Below, one piece after another: positions 13,551 through 25,606 of a stretch of DNA of 64,000 nucleotides (its first letter is position 1; each line of letters starts with the position of its first letter). The DNA is from Euwallacea fornicatus (taxonomy: Eukaryota; Arthropoda; Insecta; Coleoptera; Curculionidae). Position numbers and translations under genes: made by a program. Location: NCBI RefSeq assembly GCF_040115645.1, contig NC_089557.1, positions 2,232,001 to 2,296,000 on the forward strand, written 5' to 3'. The notes below the pieces were generated by a model. It worked only from the letters and a program-made list of their open reading frames with translations. It did not search any database and was not told where the DNA came from.

Positions 13551-16109
13551 TTAAGCTGGTCTCGAACGTCTTGTCCTTCTCAAAGAATATTGTGATGTTG
13601 ACACTGTAATATGACAATTTGAAGTATGAGAGTTTAGTACTTAATGTACTTTCTATAATATCCAACAATGATAACGTTCTTACCAGCCGTTGTTCGAAGA
13701 CTTTTTGCAGCCTTCCACATGGGAGAGGCAGATTTATTCAGTCTCTTCCTCTTACACTTTTCAGATATATTTTGCTGCACAGCCATCTTCAGTTCCTTTT
13801 CTTTGTTTTCCACCACTCGCTTGTGAACCTTCATCATTTCTGGGGTGTAACCTTCTACATATTCTGTTGAAAATATTCTACAAAAAGTCTATTGTAAAAA
13901 TTTCTAATAGTTTTTTTTTTAAACACATACTCATCCCCGCGAGACCCTAAGAAAAGTGTTCCTTCTTTTCGTCCAGAGACTTTATTAAATACTTCCCACA
14001 TGGCCGGAGTGGGATTTAACTTTTGTAAATCTGAGAGTGAAATACTGAAATTCCTCTCACTCTCTGGAAATTTGCGAATAGTGGCCTGTTTAATTATAGA
14101 TTCCGGGTCTTTTACTAAAATCTGGGACCAATTCATGCTTTGCACTAAGTTATCGTTGATTTTCTTGCGTAGGTTTGGTCTGAAAGCCAAATAGTTAAAA
14201 ATAATGATTTTGTTGATGGACGCATCAACATACCCTTTAAAAATTATATTTGAACTAAACCTGTTCAGTGGACTGTACAACAATATGCTGGGTCCTTTTT
14301 GAACGTATTTATTTTCTTTTTTACTGCTTTTAGATTTTCCCATCTTTTTCTGCTTTGTGCCCCAACCCTCCAAATTATCAAAATCCAACTTCAAATCTGC
14401 TTGATATCCGTACTGCTTGATTGTTTTTTTGAATAGTTGCTTAAAAAAATGATACTTTGGGACGTCCTAAAATCCCTTGGAATTTTATCAACAGTCTAGG
14501 AGCAAAACCAACAAGTAATCACAAATGATCTCTTATGTGCTTACCTGAAAATTAAATTTGCTTAAATGCAAAAACAACTTCTCTAAAAAACTGGGAGGAT
14601 CTTCAAAACAAGTATTTAAGAACTTTTTTACATCTGCAAAAGCCTTATTCTTCTTTCTTTCTACTAATTCTGGTTCATTGACATCATGAATCCAAGGTAG
14701 GGTACCTAATAGTTGTGAGTCCATAAAACTACTATTTGTAAATAATACAAGAACACTTACCAGTCAACCAATAGATCATATTATAAGCCAAAGACTCCAG
14801 ATCTGACCTTCTGGAGGCTACACCTTTATGTGCATCTCTGGAACAAAACAATATTGTTCCAGCATGGGCCCTACGCTGGTCTGAAGTAAATTCTCGATGA
14901 ATCCCATTGGTTAATAAGTACTTTATAGCCAACCCATAGTCTAATAAGTAAATCTGGTCTCCTTCAATATTATCCTTTTCACTAACATCTAAATTTGTGT
15001 CTTTGTTTATTACAACAGAGCTTTTCTTCTCAAAATTTCGCATGACTTCATCTAAATAAGGTATATCATCCACGTACGTCATATTCTGTACAGGCCTCAA
15101 ATTATGGGACATACATATCCTAACCACTGGTTTACGTCTATCCAGTACCGTCGAACCCAATCTTTCTATTGTTTTTCGCACTCTTAATGGGCGTGTATTT
15201 ACTTTACCCTCTTTTTGACCAAGCATAATATTTGAGGCCTTAATATCTGAGTGTACATAACCGTGACCATGAATATACTCTAAAGTGTCAATTATTCTAG
15301 AAGCTATTACCAGAACAGTTTTTAAATTAAACGTTTTTTTAATGCGCAGAATCGTTTCCAAGTCTCTATCGTATTTAGGCATGATTAAGAAGCGGTATTT
15401 TTCATTTTTGGTCACATGGGATCCTGATGCAACAAAGTGAGGTACACCCAAGAAATTTAGGTGTTTTTCTGCTTTCCATTGATCAACTGTAATAAAAAAG
15501 CTTTGTGGTGTATGTATCAATATAATGATGTATTATAAAAATGTGGTTAAATGTTAGATCATATGTCTAAATGCCAAATGAAGCAAATACTTTCTGAATC
15601 AAACTTAATGAAGAGAATCAAAATACTTATATAGTGATACTCCATTAAAAGCCAGAAGTTTGAGATATGTAGTTACAAATCTATTTCAAATCAGTGAGTT
15701 ACAGAAAGGCAAAAGCCTTAGTAAAGATATAAAATGTGTTACAACAATTAACTATCAAAAACATGACAGAATGAGGCATGTGGATTCCACAACAAGATAC
15801 CACAAGGAAGTTTATAAAGCAAACTTTGAAGCAAAACTTACTCATTTCCTCTCTTCCAAGTCTCAAGTAACAGTTCACTTCAACAAATAAAGGTCCATTA
15901 CTGTGTTTCTCAATCTTGACCACATATTTCCCACTTTTGTTCTTGTCCTTGTCAGAATTAAGGCAGGTCACATCATATATCTCCCCGAAACCCCCTATCC
16001 CTATTGCTTTCCCCAATTTCCATTTACAGGCAGTATTGTCCACAATTACTTCACCTCGTCTTAGTGGCCCTTTTACGTTCTCCTTGTCTGGGCTTTTCTG
16101 TCTGTGCAT
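13551..16109 (-). CDS. ball: Vaccinia-related kinase (VRK1 / ballchen)
   Basis: Exons in transcript order: 16109-15842, 15486-14761, 14705-14545, 14466-13931, 13877-13684, 13603-13551. They give 645 aa, similar to Drosophila ballchen. The glycine loop is GIGGFGEIY (~37-45) and the ATP lysine is in VVKIE (~65). The catalytic loop is HSDIKASN, and the VRK-specific DYG replaces DFG. An acidic/basic linker and a Lys/Arg-rich tail (RRTRRSRPA) follow. VRK1 kinases phosphorylate chromatin and BAF and act in mitosis, meiosis and germ-line stem-cell upkeep; the same role is inferred here. The start at 16109 was chosen because it sits just after a good acceptor-like CCTAG and fits homologue length. An in-frame ATG at 16175 would add 22 residues. 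The intron at 13930-13878 is only 53 nt. The gene is head-to-head with B9d2 across ~960 bp. Confidence 0.93.
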
Positions 16110-17072
16110 ATCTAGGATGAACCTGCTCGAATAAGTGAAAAGGCAGCAGACCAGTAGTGACCTTTCTGGAGCCACAACATGGGAAAATTACAACACTTCT
16201 CAATTCCAAAACAGAACGATTTCAAGTGGACTTTAAAAGGTGCAACGTAACAGAAGTAGGCCGCTGATTTCTTACAAGTAATGTTAGTTTACAAAGTCTG
16301 AACGTTTCGTGTAGAAAAAAATATTGCCGTTTATGAAAAAATGCACAAAAATACTGAAAATTCACTTATTTCCACCGCTGAACAGATTAACAATTTAGAT
16401 CACTCGGCCATCTTCTTTTCAATCTTTTCACCCTACCGTATGATTACGATGTTGCCGGTGTTAGCCTAAGGAATAGCCAATGTTGAGTTCAAGCATTTGG
16501 GATTAGCTTATTTGATAAGTATTTTACAAATAAAATTCAAGAAAAAACTCGATTTTACTCGCACATCTTAGTTTTTCAGATTGTTTTATTAAGTTCTATT
16601 CTGAAAAATAAAAAACTTTTTACTTTATATGGGATTTGGAGAGGAATACGATGATGTGGCATTTGAAGCTGAACGCTCCTTGAAAAATGCGCAAACGCAA
16701 TCACAAGCGCTTTAATTTACTTTCACCCGTAAAGCAGAATTTTAACACTTTTTCTCATAAATTCCCATTTAGTTCCTGTAGGATGTTAAACAAGTCGTAA
16801 AATTTAAAAAACACGAAAAATTTGCCAAATATTGAGAAAATAAATATTTTTTAATTTGAACATTATTAAAAAGTTCAAATTGGCATAACGGAGGTCGCTT
16901 CTGATTGGCCGTAATTGAAAGGTATGCCGGCGTAGCCATGGCAACCAAACAAAACAATAAACAAACAAATAAGGGGTTTATTTTTAATTACAGTAGTTAC
17001 TCGAAAACTAGTAGTTTTTGCGTAATAACTGCGATCGTCAACATAAAATGGCGTATTAGAGCGTTGAATTAA
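16110..17072. other. Divergent intergenic region between VRK and B9d2
   Basis: About 960 bp separate the two divergent starts. The region presumably holds both promoters and the VRK 5' leader. It contains the X-box listed separately. I see no gene in it; short open frames here look accidental. Confidence 0.6.
16932..16945 (+). promoter_or_regulatory. RFX-type X-box upstream of B9d2
   Basis: GTAGCCATGGCAAC fits the nematode X-box consensus GTHNYYATRRNAAC at every position. It differs at one base from the ideal palindrome GTTGCCATGGCAAC. RFX/DAF-19 factors use X-boxes to drive ciliary genes, usually within 250 bp of the start. This one ends 127 nt before the B9d2 ATG, a ciliary gene. The match is directly visible; function is inferred. 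Confidence 0.8.
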
Positions 17073-18094
17073 ATGGCAGAAGTGCATATTCTCGGCCAAC
17101 TATCCGGAGCAAAAGAATTTCCCAAGCAGGAACTATTTTGTAAATGGTATCTTCAAGTCGGTATGTATGTTTGTAACGTAATCGTAAGAAAGCCATTTTC
17201 TATTTGCCGTCAACATTTGAATTACACCAATAACACATAAATTAATCGAAGATATGCCTGTGATATTTTAACACTTATTTAATGCGCCCCTTTTATTTGC
17301 TACTTCATGGGAAAGATACATTTTATGATAATGCAAATATTTCTTTTTTAGTATTTTTCTAGCGTATTAAAACATAAAACCGTTGAATTAGATAAATTAC
17401 TATTTTCAAAATTAAGTATTGTAAAATGGAGAATCTCCAACCAACCATCTAATTCGATCTCAGCCTTGTTGTTTATTTTTGTCGTTTCTCATAATTCAGA
17501 CAGTGATAGACTCGTACGTCAGTTGGATTTTTCAAGGCCAGAGAGTTATTCTCTAAAGGAAATACATTTTTGTATATTTCTGCAAGTTAAATTTCAGGCA
17601 ATAACTGGAGAACTATTGAGGGCAAACGAGAAGGCCAAACCCAAGTGTCTTCCTCTCAGTTCTCTAACATTTGCCACTGGTCTTACCCCATTGACCTCCA
17701 CTTAGCCACTGCAGGAATACCCGGTAGGTCCTGTTAAAAATAATTACTCAATAATACGTCATTACATAGGCAATTTACAGGGTGGCCTAAAATCTACATA
17801 GAAGTCTATCATCTGGACTGGTTGGGCAGGGCCCATTTGTTTGGCTATGGTTTGGTAACAATCCCCACTAGCCCTGGGCACCATATTCTGGATTGCTACA
17901 CCTGGCGCCCTATAGGAAGCCTTAGGGATCGGTTCATGCAATTTTTTTTGGGTGGTGGGCCGCAGATTAAATATCCGGAGTTAATTTTTTCCCCTGACAA
18001 GAGACACAGATTGTCTACTGAGGCTATGGGGGTAGTCACCTTTGAGGTCGACTTAATTTTAAGAAATTTCAGTAATTATGGAGTAGAATATTGA
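17073..18094 (+). CDS. B9d2: B9 domain-containing protein 2 (ciliary transition zone)
   Basis: Exons 17073-17160, 17598-17723 and 17781-18094 give 175 aa, the same length as human B9D2. The start MAEVHILGQ, the central GKREGQTQV and CHWSYPIDLH, then TWRPIGS, FLGGGPQ and the end NYGVEY all follow the family along its whole length. B9D2 is a C2-like B9 protein of the MKS module. That module forms the gate between cilium and cell body with B9D1, MKS1 and Tectonics. In insects it is expected mainly in sensory neurons and sperm. The stop lies only 12 nt before the tectonic ATG. An X-box sits upstream. Confidence 0.96.
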
Positions 18095-18106
18095 GACCTT
18101 ATTGTT

Positions 18107-20505
18107 ATGGCGACCACAAGGCTTATTTGCCTCACATTAGGGGTTTTGTTATGTGTTTGCAAACCTTTATCCTTTTTAACAACTTCAGAGAGTTCTGAGA
18201 TTACTACTGCTACTACAACAATTGCCGGGAGTTCAACTACTTGCAGTAGTCTAGAGGAGTGTGAAGCAGACTTGAATGTTACCACCACTGTGCATACAGA
18301 AATTCAAAATAATACCGAACTTCAGAAGAAAAATAAAAATTCAGAAATAAAGAAACGCGTTAAACCATCAATGTCACATGCCCATTGCACTTGCAACTTC
18401 CATGTATGATTTATACATTTTACTAAAATTTGTTAAATAGCTAAGAATTTCAGTTGCATTTTTGCGATATTAACTGCTGCTGCGATCCTGACTGCTCTGC
18501 AAACGATAAAAAAGTCTTCAAATATTGTGAAAAAGACTCAAATCGACATGTCGACGACAGATACTGCAGCTACATGGAACATATATATATTAATAACACG
18601 TCAACCGAATGGCAAGTGAATCGCGATGGGTTGTTTTGTATTGTTAACAGCAATTTGCCTCAATCTCACTTAGTGCAAAATGAAAGAGTGAGTTTCAATC
18701 AACATGTGGGAAATGTATACTTAAGATTTTTTTAGGTCCTGAGTTTTGCTGAAGCATTTAAGTCTAAAGCGGTTTTTTGGCCTTCAAACTACCTCAACAA
18801 CTTATCCAGAAATTTTACAAAAAGTTACGTTTATGGGGATCCAGTAGTAATTATAAAAAACGATTCTTCTTTGGATTTTCTACGTTAGTAAATTTACACT
18901 AGAAAAGTTGATGCATCATGGTTTAAGCATGTCTTTTTTTGTATAGCGGATGAGGTTAGTGCATTATCACAATGATTACAGTGTGATATACACAATGTTC
19001 TTAAGTCCTGATCTTAAGCCATGATTGAACAACTCGACCTTAATATATTCAATTACATAGTAAAATAAAGAGTATTCCAGGTCTGCCCAAGAACGTCCTT
19101 ACTTCTCCCTGCTTAACAGAAAAGGAGATTCAATTTTTAAAAACCAGCAGCAGCAAGTGCGGCCAAATTAACATCTATAGCTCAAATCCAGCTTTGCAAT
19201 TCTCCTCATATTTCCGTAACCTTAAAGTAGTGGTTAACCCTCCTCTGGTTAATCAAACAAACATCAAGGGCAGTCTCTATTTGGTAAGTTTTTAGTGAAG
19301 AGCACTGACTGATTTACAGAAAAATTTATTTATTTTAGAACTGCCCCAAAAACGCATGCATCGAAATCGAGCCACACCTTTGCGATCCGTGTTTCAACAA
19401 TTGCACCAAACTTGATAACACCACAAACATAAAATTTCACTGTTCCTTCGATGTGAAGAAAAATTTGAACTATTGTTACAACGCTCCTAAGAAAATTTTT
19501 TATAGGATGTACCATAACGCTACCAGGGGTTTGCAAAAAATTGAAATACTGGGCGTTCTTACCAATTTTAGTTATAATTTTGGGAACTTTGTGAAACGTT
19601 TTGAGTTTTTTCAAGAGTTTAGTGTTGAATTTTTATGGCTCAATCAAACTCAAAACTATTCGGAGATTTTCAGTGGAAATCCTGGGTATATTATAGGTAA
19701 ACCGATTTTGGTAGGGACCAAATTGAATTTACGTACAAATAATACTAATTTTGATAGAATTCTTCGCTCTTCAGACAAGTTTATTGACAATTTTTTAGTT
19801 TTTCATTCGCATGACAGAGAAGGGAAATGTGTTCGGAATTCCTCGTTGTATCTGCCTTTAGAATTTGGTATTAATTTAAAAAGCAAATGCCGCTTTAACA
19901 GCATTTTATCATTCAATAAAAGCTCTACTGCGACTCATATATGCACGAGAATTCAGCAGGCCATCTTCAGCTCATGGGGAATCAGCCCTAAATTCAATCA
20001 AATTCTCGTTTTTGGGCTTTTTGGAAATGCTTTGAGCTCCTCTTTAGAGGACTGGGGCGAAGTTTTGTATAAAATAGACCCAAGGCGATATTTGAGCAAT
20101 TACACACGAGGCAACTTCTCGTCGAACACTCTGCTTTGTCACAATATTTCCACCCTCCTCAACGTCGAGATATTTTACTCTAGAATAGCTCTAAAAAACC
20201 TATTGAACCAGAATAAAATCCTGGGGCTTACTTATACTTTCCTGGATACCAGGGATCATATTTTTTTGGTTAATACGTCTTCGAAAATGACGAAAATTTC
20301 GCTTACCTTACAAAGCCAGGTGACTTTCAATGATGTTACAAGGAAAGGAGAACGAAAGTTCGTAAATCCGCCTAATTGGGATATTAGGTTGCCCTACGAT
20401 TTCTTCTACCCTTTTATTAAAATAGGGAATGGCGTTCAAAAAATGGAATCGGCAACCTCATTTTGGGTAACAGTTAATTTTTTAATGTTAAAATTTTTTG
20501 TCTGA
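18107..20505 (+). CDS. tctn: Tectonic (ciliary transition-zone glycoprotein)
   Basis: Exons 18107-18403, 18454-18687, 18736-18883, 19081-19283 and 19339-20505 give 682 aa. An N-terminal signal peptide (~1-24, hydrophobic core LICLTLGVLLCV) precedes a Thr/Ser-rich stretch. A cysteine-dense segment (CTCNFHLHFCDINCCC and onward) leads into the long Tectonic domain. That domain has many N-glycosylation sites. A C-terminal hydrophobic segment (FWVTVNFLMLKFFV) serves as membrane anchor. Tectonics work in the MKS complex with B9 proteins, restricting ciliary membrane traffic. The gene starts 12 nt after the B9d2 stop with no room for a conventional promoter, so co-transcription is likely. It is divergent in sequence, as usual for insect Tectonics. 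The last exon carries more than half the protein. Confidence 0.9.
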
Positions 20506-20534
20506 ATAATCAGTTATAATGGAGAACAAGTTAG

Positions 20535-20540
20535 AATAAA
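20535..20540 (+). terminator. Polyadenylation signal after tectonic
   Basis: AATAAA lies 30 nt past the tectonic stop codon. None is placed usefully between B9d2 and tectonic, which supports one shared 3' end for the pair. Confidence 0.65.
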
Positions 20541-20645
20541 GAATTTACAATTTCATTTAAGAGTATTAAGGTGTTTTTTATATTCATAGCTCAAACTTGA
20601 GTACACTATCTAGTTGACGAGATGTTTGCTTTGAAGATATATACG

Positions 20646-20715
20646 CAGGGCCGGTCTTAGCAAATCCCTCACTATGGGCCATTGCTCGAGTTCACCTCTC
20701 TCCCTCCCCACCCCT
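20646..20715 (+). repeat. Degenerate dispersed repeat, copy 1
   Basis: The stretch begins GGGCCGGTCTTAGCAAATC. It closely matches the reverse complement of the block ending at 23790 (GGGCTGGCCTTAGCAAGTC). Both continue into a GGGCCAT element and a C-rich run. A weaker relative begins around 3320 (GGACCGGTCTCAC) with a G-rich run. It is probably an old SINE- or MITE-like family; I cannot name it. Confidence 0.45.
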
Positions 20716-23674
20716 AAAGGCCAATCCTGTTTACACCGAATCCCTGTGATAATATGTATATAGCAAGGAATAAACAGTACGTGGCGGTATTTTATGTAGG
20801 TAGAGTCTGGTAAGTATTGTGGGTAGGATTTAGTGCAAATAAATATACTTGTTGTCTGATATAAATTTTTATAAGACAGAACGCGGTTATTTGCGCCGTC
20901 TGAGCCAATTCAAAATTATAACTTATGCCATTACTTACTGTTTACTTGGATATGATACAGGGTGTCTCAAAACTCACGTCTCTTATACCGGCTAGGACAA
21001 GTTTAAAACAGTGAAATGAGAAAACAGATTGTTTCAGCACCCATACTTTGCCAAAATAATAAAATCTTACCCCAAGTAACTGAATATTAATCTGGTAATA
21101 TGGTATAGAGCGTAAATACCAATATATACATAGTTCAATATCGCAACAAAGGTATCGGAAACAGGCTTTTTTTGTAAAGCGCTGTACATTATTTTTGTTT
21201 TTGAGTTCAATTATAGGTACAGTTAAAAATTTACTTATTCTAATAGTTCCATTTTGAACTCGAGAAGTTTTCTATAAACTTTCTTATATATATCGCAGAT
21301 TTTATGCGTGCACGCGGCGTCGAAGACGGTTTTTTAATCTATTAAGATTCCGGGGACTGGATTTTTTTAAATGACAAACTGTGTATTTTATGCCTTTTTT
21401 TAGTTAGCTTTTTTATGGTAACCACTTTACCAATGCATTACCATAATATACCCAATACATATACGTATAAAATCCTGAAGCAGGTTTCAAGATAAGGCAG
21501 GTGTTTTATGCAGGCAAAGTAAGCGTTATGGTTTTTATTCTGTTCAGAGCCATGAGAACGAATTTTTTATAGACAGATTCTAGAGATACTGCGGGTTCCA
21601 CGCATATCAAACAAGGTCAAACTGGTCCAGGCTTGTCCAGTTGATGAGTGCATATAGCAGGCCTTGAAGGTGTGTCTTACAGGTATAATGGTGGCCGAGA
21701 CCGAAAAGACAAATCGATGTTCCAGGGCCTTGTTTGCAAATTCAAGGTCAAAGGACATCGCGCAAGGGCACCGCAAACGAATCCAGCCCTACGCCAAAGA
21801 ATTTCAAGGTCAACCGTACAGCCAGCGGATCGGAGGACCAAAATCCTGGACCAAAACAATATGGAAACATCCAAATCGTTTTTTTTATTATTAAGTATCG
21901 TAGTGTCGTCTGTTTTTTCCATATGGCCAGTTGTTTGCCTTGTTCTACGGTCTGCATTCACCAGAGTTTCTGTGATTTTAGTACTATTTTTTTCAATTTC
22001 TTCCTTCAAACAAAAGTAGTCTCTGAACCACTGCCTCCTGCAATCAATATAAAGCCCCAAATAGTGGTCGGGGGGCCTCAGCGCGGCGTTTCGGCGCAAA
22101 ATCTATTCCCCGGTTGACTCTCACTAAGATGAAATTTGATTTGACATTGATCGTTTCCAGTTCGTGATCATGTACGCCATGCAAAACAGTCTCCTATCGT
22201 CCGCTTAATTTGACTATCGAGCATTCCTTTGACTTGTAACTTTCTGGCGATCTTTGTCTATCACAGACAAAAGACTATAACGATCGTCGGATATTGTTGA
22301 CACCGGCTATGTGCGATCGAGTGTGCTGGGGACATCCCTCGACCTTTAGCGGAAGAGGAAAGTTGTGTATAGGGTAATTGGCGGGAGCCTCAATGGAATA
22401 AGAAATAAATGACATTCGTTATTGGAAGTGTTGTGGAACATTATGATTAGTGCATAAAACATAAAAGGTAGAGTTTCTAGTGTTCTTATGAAGGAGACAT
22501 TGCTCAATTCAAGCCAGCAAGTCAGATACGGCAGTCTGCGTCTAAGGCTTCTTTTATTTTTGTTCTGTTGGGATTTATACCTGCCCTGGGCTGGTTGGAC
22601 AACCCAATGGTCCACTAAATTTCACTCTGTAGATACCTATCTGATTGGTTTTCTCAGTGGTGGTCTTAATGGTAATCTAAAAAATCATCGTTTAAATTTT
22701 AATGCAGAGGTGGGTTTGCTAACTAAACAACTAACGAATGCATATTTTTTCTAAATAATTTAGCTGCCTACGTGTTATACTGCGGGGTGGCCTTATTTAT
22801 TAAGTATGCAAAAATGCGTAATATCTTCTTCCCCTCGCAATTTTACTTTTGGGGGGATGCTTAGCAGTAGGGATGAGGTAATTAAAAAACACCCCCGCTG
22901 ACGCATCGCACGCACGAACGCAAATGGCGTATTGTGATATATCAGTATTGGCCGCATGTTTCAGTGTTGCCGGGTCGATTTTTCTAGCCTTAAAATGTTT
23001 TATTTGCAAAAAAATACTGAGAGGAAACATAATTAGAGCAGACGATAAAATGTGAATGCTAATAATGATTTATGAAATTTTAATATCAAAAGTTTAACTT
23101 AATAAACACTTTTCTTTGCTAGCATGCAAAACCGATGACTTTCGTCGTCCTTCACTCCTACCAAAAATATCGTTTTCATCTCTAGAGAGGGAATATATGA
23201 ATATTCTATCACACTAACTTTCTTCCCTAAAGATGAACGTTTGAAAACGACGCGGACCAGCATTCATGGGAGTATTGTTAGAAGTTGCTTATTGGCTGTT
23301 GTGTTTACTTGGTTGCCTATAATAAAATAGTGCAGTGTGGAAGCACAACATGCGCGGGAGCAATGTTACTAACAGTTAAATTATTTAATGACTTTATTGC
23401 CGCATGTGTCATGCGTGATCGAAAGAAGAGAATTACTCTTTGCAATTCAAGAACAATTTCCGATTTTTAATAGCAGCACCGTTTTTTTAAATTATTTCTC
23501 GTCTTCATCGTTCTAGTATAAAAATAAACGAGTTACTCAATTTTACCATAATAAGATTCTTAAAAAACGTCGATTGACTTTTAATGAAGGATTCTCAACA
23601 TCAGTTATATAATTGAATTATTAACAAAATGAGAAAAAAATTCCGAATTGCTTTTGATTCAGTATCAGCCGGGG

Positions 23675-23790
23675 GGGCTGGGTGATGGCCCCGGAGCGGT
23701 GGACTTCCCTGGTCGGTACTTTTTCTTTGGGCTAGGGGGACGGTGATTAAAAATTTCGTCCAGGGCGTCAGACTTGCTAAGGCCAGCCCT
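23675..23790 (-). repeat. Degenerate dispersed repeat, copy 2 (inverted)
   Basis: Read on the minus strand from 23790 it begins GGGCTGGCCTTAGCAAGTC, matching copy 1 at 20646. It then runs through a GGGGCCAT block to a C-run (CCCCCCCGG). The family is not identified. Confidence 0.45.
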
Positions 23791-25354
23791 ACGATAGCAT
23801 ATCAATAAGTCCGTTAATCAAACTTTCTCAAAATTAGAGCCGATAACACATCGGTCCTTCATCCATCTATTCTGGAAATTTAGTATAATCAAATCCGCCC
23901 AAATCTGACTATCTTCAACTTACTTCAGCGATTTTTTAAAGATTTTTTATTAGGTGTACACATAACCGACGATTATAACACTGCGACGTACAAAGAACGG
24001 CCTTTGTTATATGGTATTTCTACGCCTAATGGTATAATAATAACAAATAATAACAGCACACTAAGGAAAACATTCATATTGTATATGTATTTCTCTGTTA
24101 AAAACGTTAATAAAAAATGCCCGTTCCTCTCATGTAGATTATTTTCTGTATAAGTGTTTATTCAAGTTATTATTTTTTGATAAAAGCTTCAAGTAGAAAA
24201 TTAGTTTTTATTTGGTCATGCCGCATTTTATTACTCATAAAGATGCAAAACGGCTGCAAACAAAATCTATCCCGTTATCACGTTTTGAGTGGTTTTGTTA
24301 TGATGAAATTCCATAAATGCACATTTGAAACTTGGCCATACATATTTAAAACTTTATCAAAAGATAATCGGACAAAGATATAGTTATGCCGAAAATAATG
24401 TGTGTGAGAGAGATGGATATATTTATATAGGGGATATCTTAAATCTAGGGTGCAACAGAGGATGCTTCATGGCACAAACAAAGAAAAAAGTTCCTACAAA
24501 CAAACATGTATGTCTGAAAACGTTGTATTTCCGAAATATTTGGTATCAAACATTCAAAAAGAGTTAGTTTAAAGAAAATGCTTAGGCCAATTCGATTAAA
24601 ATTTTCGTCATTTAGCAGCAATCATGTGATGTGTCTTTTGAAAATTTCGTTATTATTCATCCGCACTGTAGGTATCTCTTTGACCCAGATTCAATACTTC
24701 CACTATTATTATCTTGGTAACCACAATAAGAGGACAAGGTCGGTTAAGTGAGATAAAACTTGTCACATTGGAGGCCACTTAAAATACACCAAATACAATC
24801 AGAGTGTGGCCAATATGTGTGCCTCTTACGTTTAGCGGCAAAAGCTCACGGTACCACTTAAAAGGAACACCCTGTATGATTGCTGCGTCAACAGTTCCGT
24901 CTGTATATTAATTTGAAGAATCAGAGATTATTCCTTGTGTATCCAGGTATACACTCGCTGGATGTTCTCTTTTATTTTTGAACTCGTTTGTAAACGCATT
25001 TATCGAGCGTTGCCATTGGCGGATAACTCATCTGATACGAGCATGGTACCCATGACGCCGCGCCAGCTCCTAAACAATCATATACACTTTTCCAAGAATA
25101 TTCCTCCATTAATTTGACAACAGGGTCGGCTCGCGCAGCCGTCACAGGCTGTGCGGAATCGAGACATCAAGCAACCCAGGCAAGCGAAGGTATTCAAAAC
25201 AAACGACGAACGCCAGGGTCGTCAAGCAGCACGACGGTGGTGATTCGTAGTTGTTGTGATGGTGAATTCGACCGTAGAAAACAATTGTGGTGATGCGATC
25301 TGTGCCGTATCTTAAGGTGTTCGTCCTAGAGTGTGTCATTACGTGTAGTGTTTT

Positions 25355-25606
25355 GTCAGTCAATGTTCTGGACGCGGAATTGAATACCCGGGGCTACGTG
25401 CACGGTGCACGGGTATGATTTTGTCATGAAGCCCGACTTAGCCTTGACTCCTGTTATTTTGGAGATATTCGCTCGGAAGCCGGTTGTTGCTTGAAGGTAC
25501 TTTCGCATTTACGATAGCCGTAGCCGTCCCCGTTTGTCTGACTTTGCCGCTTTTGAGGGGTGTTTAACTGCGTGGGAGGGTTGTAGTGTTTTGCCGCCCG
25601 AAACAG
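25355..25606 (+). promoter_or_regulatory. Candidate distal AGO1 promoter and non-coding first exon
   Basis: This stretch is much richer in CpG than its surroundings. It carries an initiator-like TCAGTC near 25355 and ends at a clean donor (AAACAG followed by GTAGGT at 25607). The AGO1 exon at 28179 opens with a splice acceptor, so a non-coding exon must lie upstream. This is the best candidate I see. A 15-base palindrome sits at 25397-25411. A link to AGO1 is inference. Confidence 0.35.

Larger units (their letters stand above)
20541..25330. other. Gene-poor intergenic region
   Basis: About 4.8 kb lie between tectonic and the presumptive AGO1 upstream region. I find no supportable gene. Besides the two repeat copies, mobile-element-like ends occur at 20958 (CAGGGTGTCTCAAA) and 24867-24874 (ACACCCTG). 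Short open frames around 21650-22120 and 22490-22750 have no recognisable product. Confidence 0.5.

Noticed and set aside
16110..16175. Upstream in-frame ATG for VRK at 16175
   Set aside because: The extra 22 residues are hydrophobic and unlike VRK N-termini. A CCTAG acceptor sits just before the ATG at 16109.
18724..18735. Read-through of the tectonic exon at 18454-18687 past its donor
   Set aside because: The frame stops within 48 nt; GTGAGT at 18688 and the acceptor at 18735 restore a long in-phase reading.
18947..18954. 8-nt potential micro-exon in tectonic (TATAG acceptor, GTTAGT donor)
   Set aside because: Including it shifts the frame of the next exon and meets a stop. Skipping it joins 18883 to 19081 in phase.
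21567..22120. Cluster of overlapping open frames on both strands
   Set aside because: Several frames are open at once because local GC is higher; none shows a domain or splice consistency.
22488..22754. 88-codon frame with a leucine-rich start resembling a signal peptide
   Set aside because: No homology, no poly(A) or splice support, and a likely repeat context.
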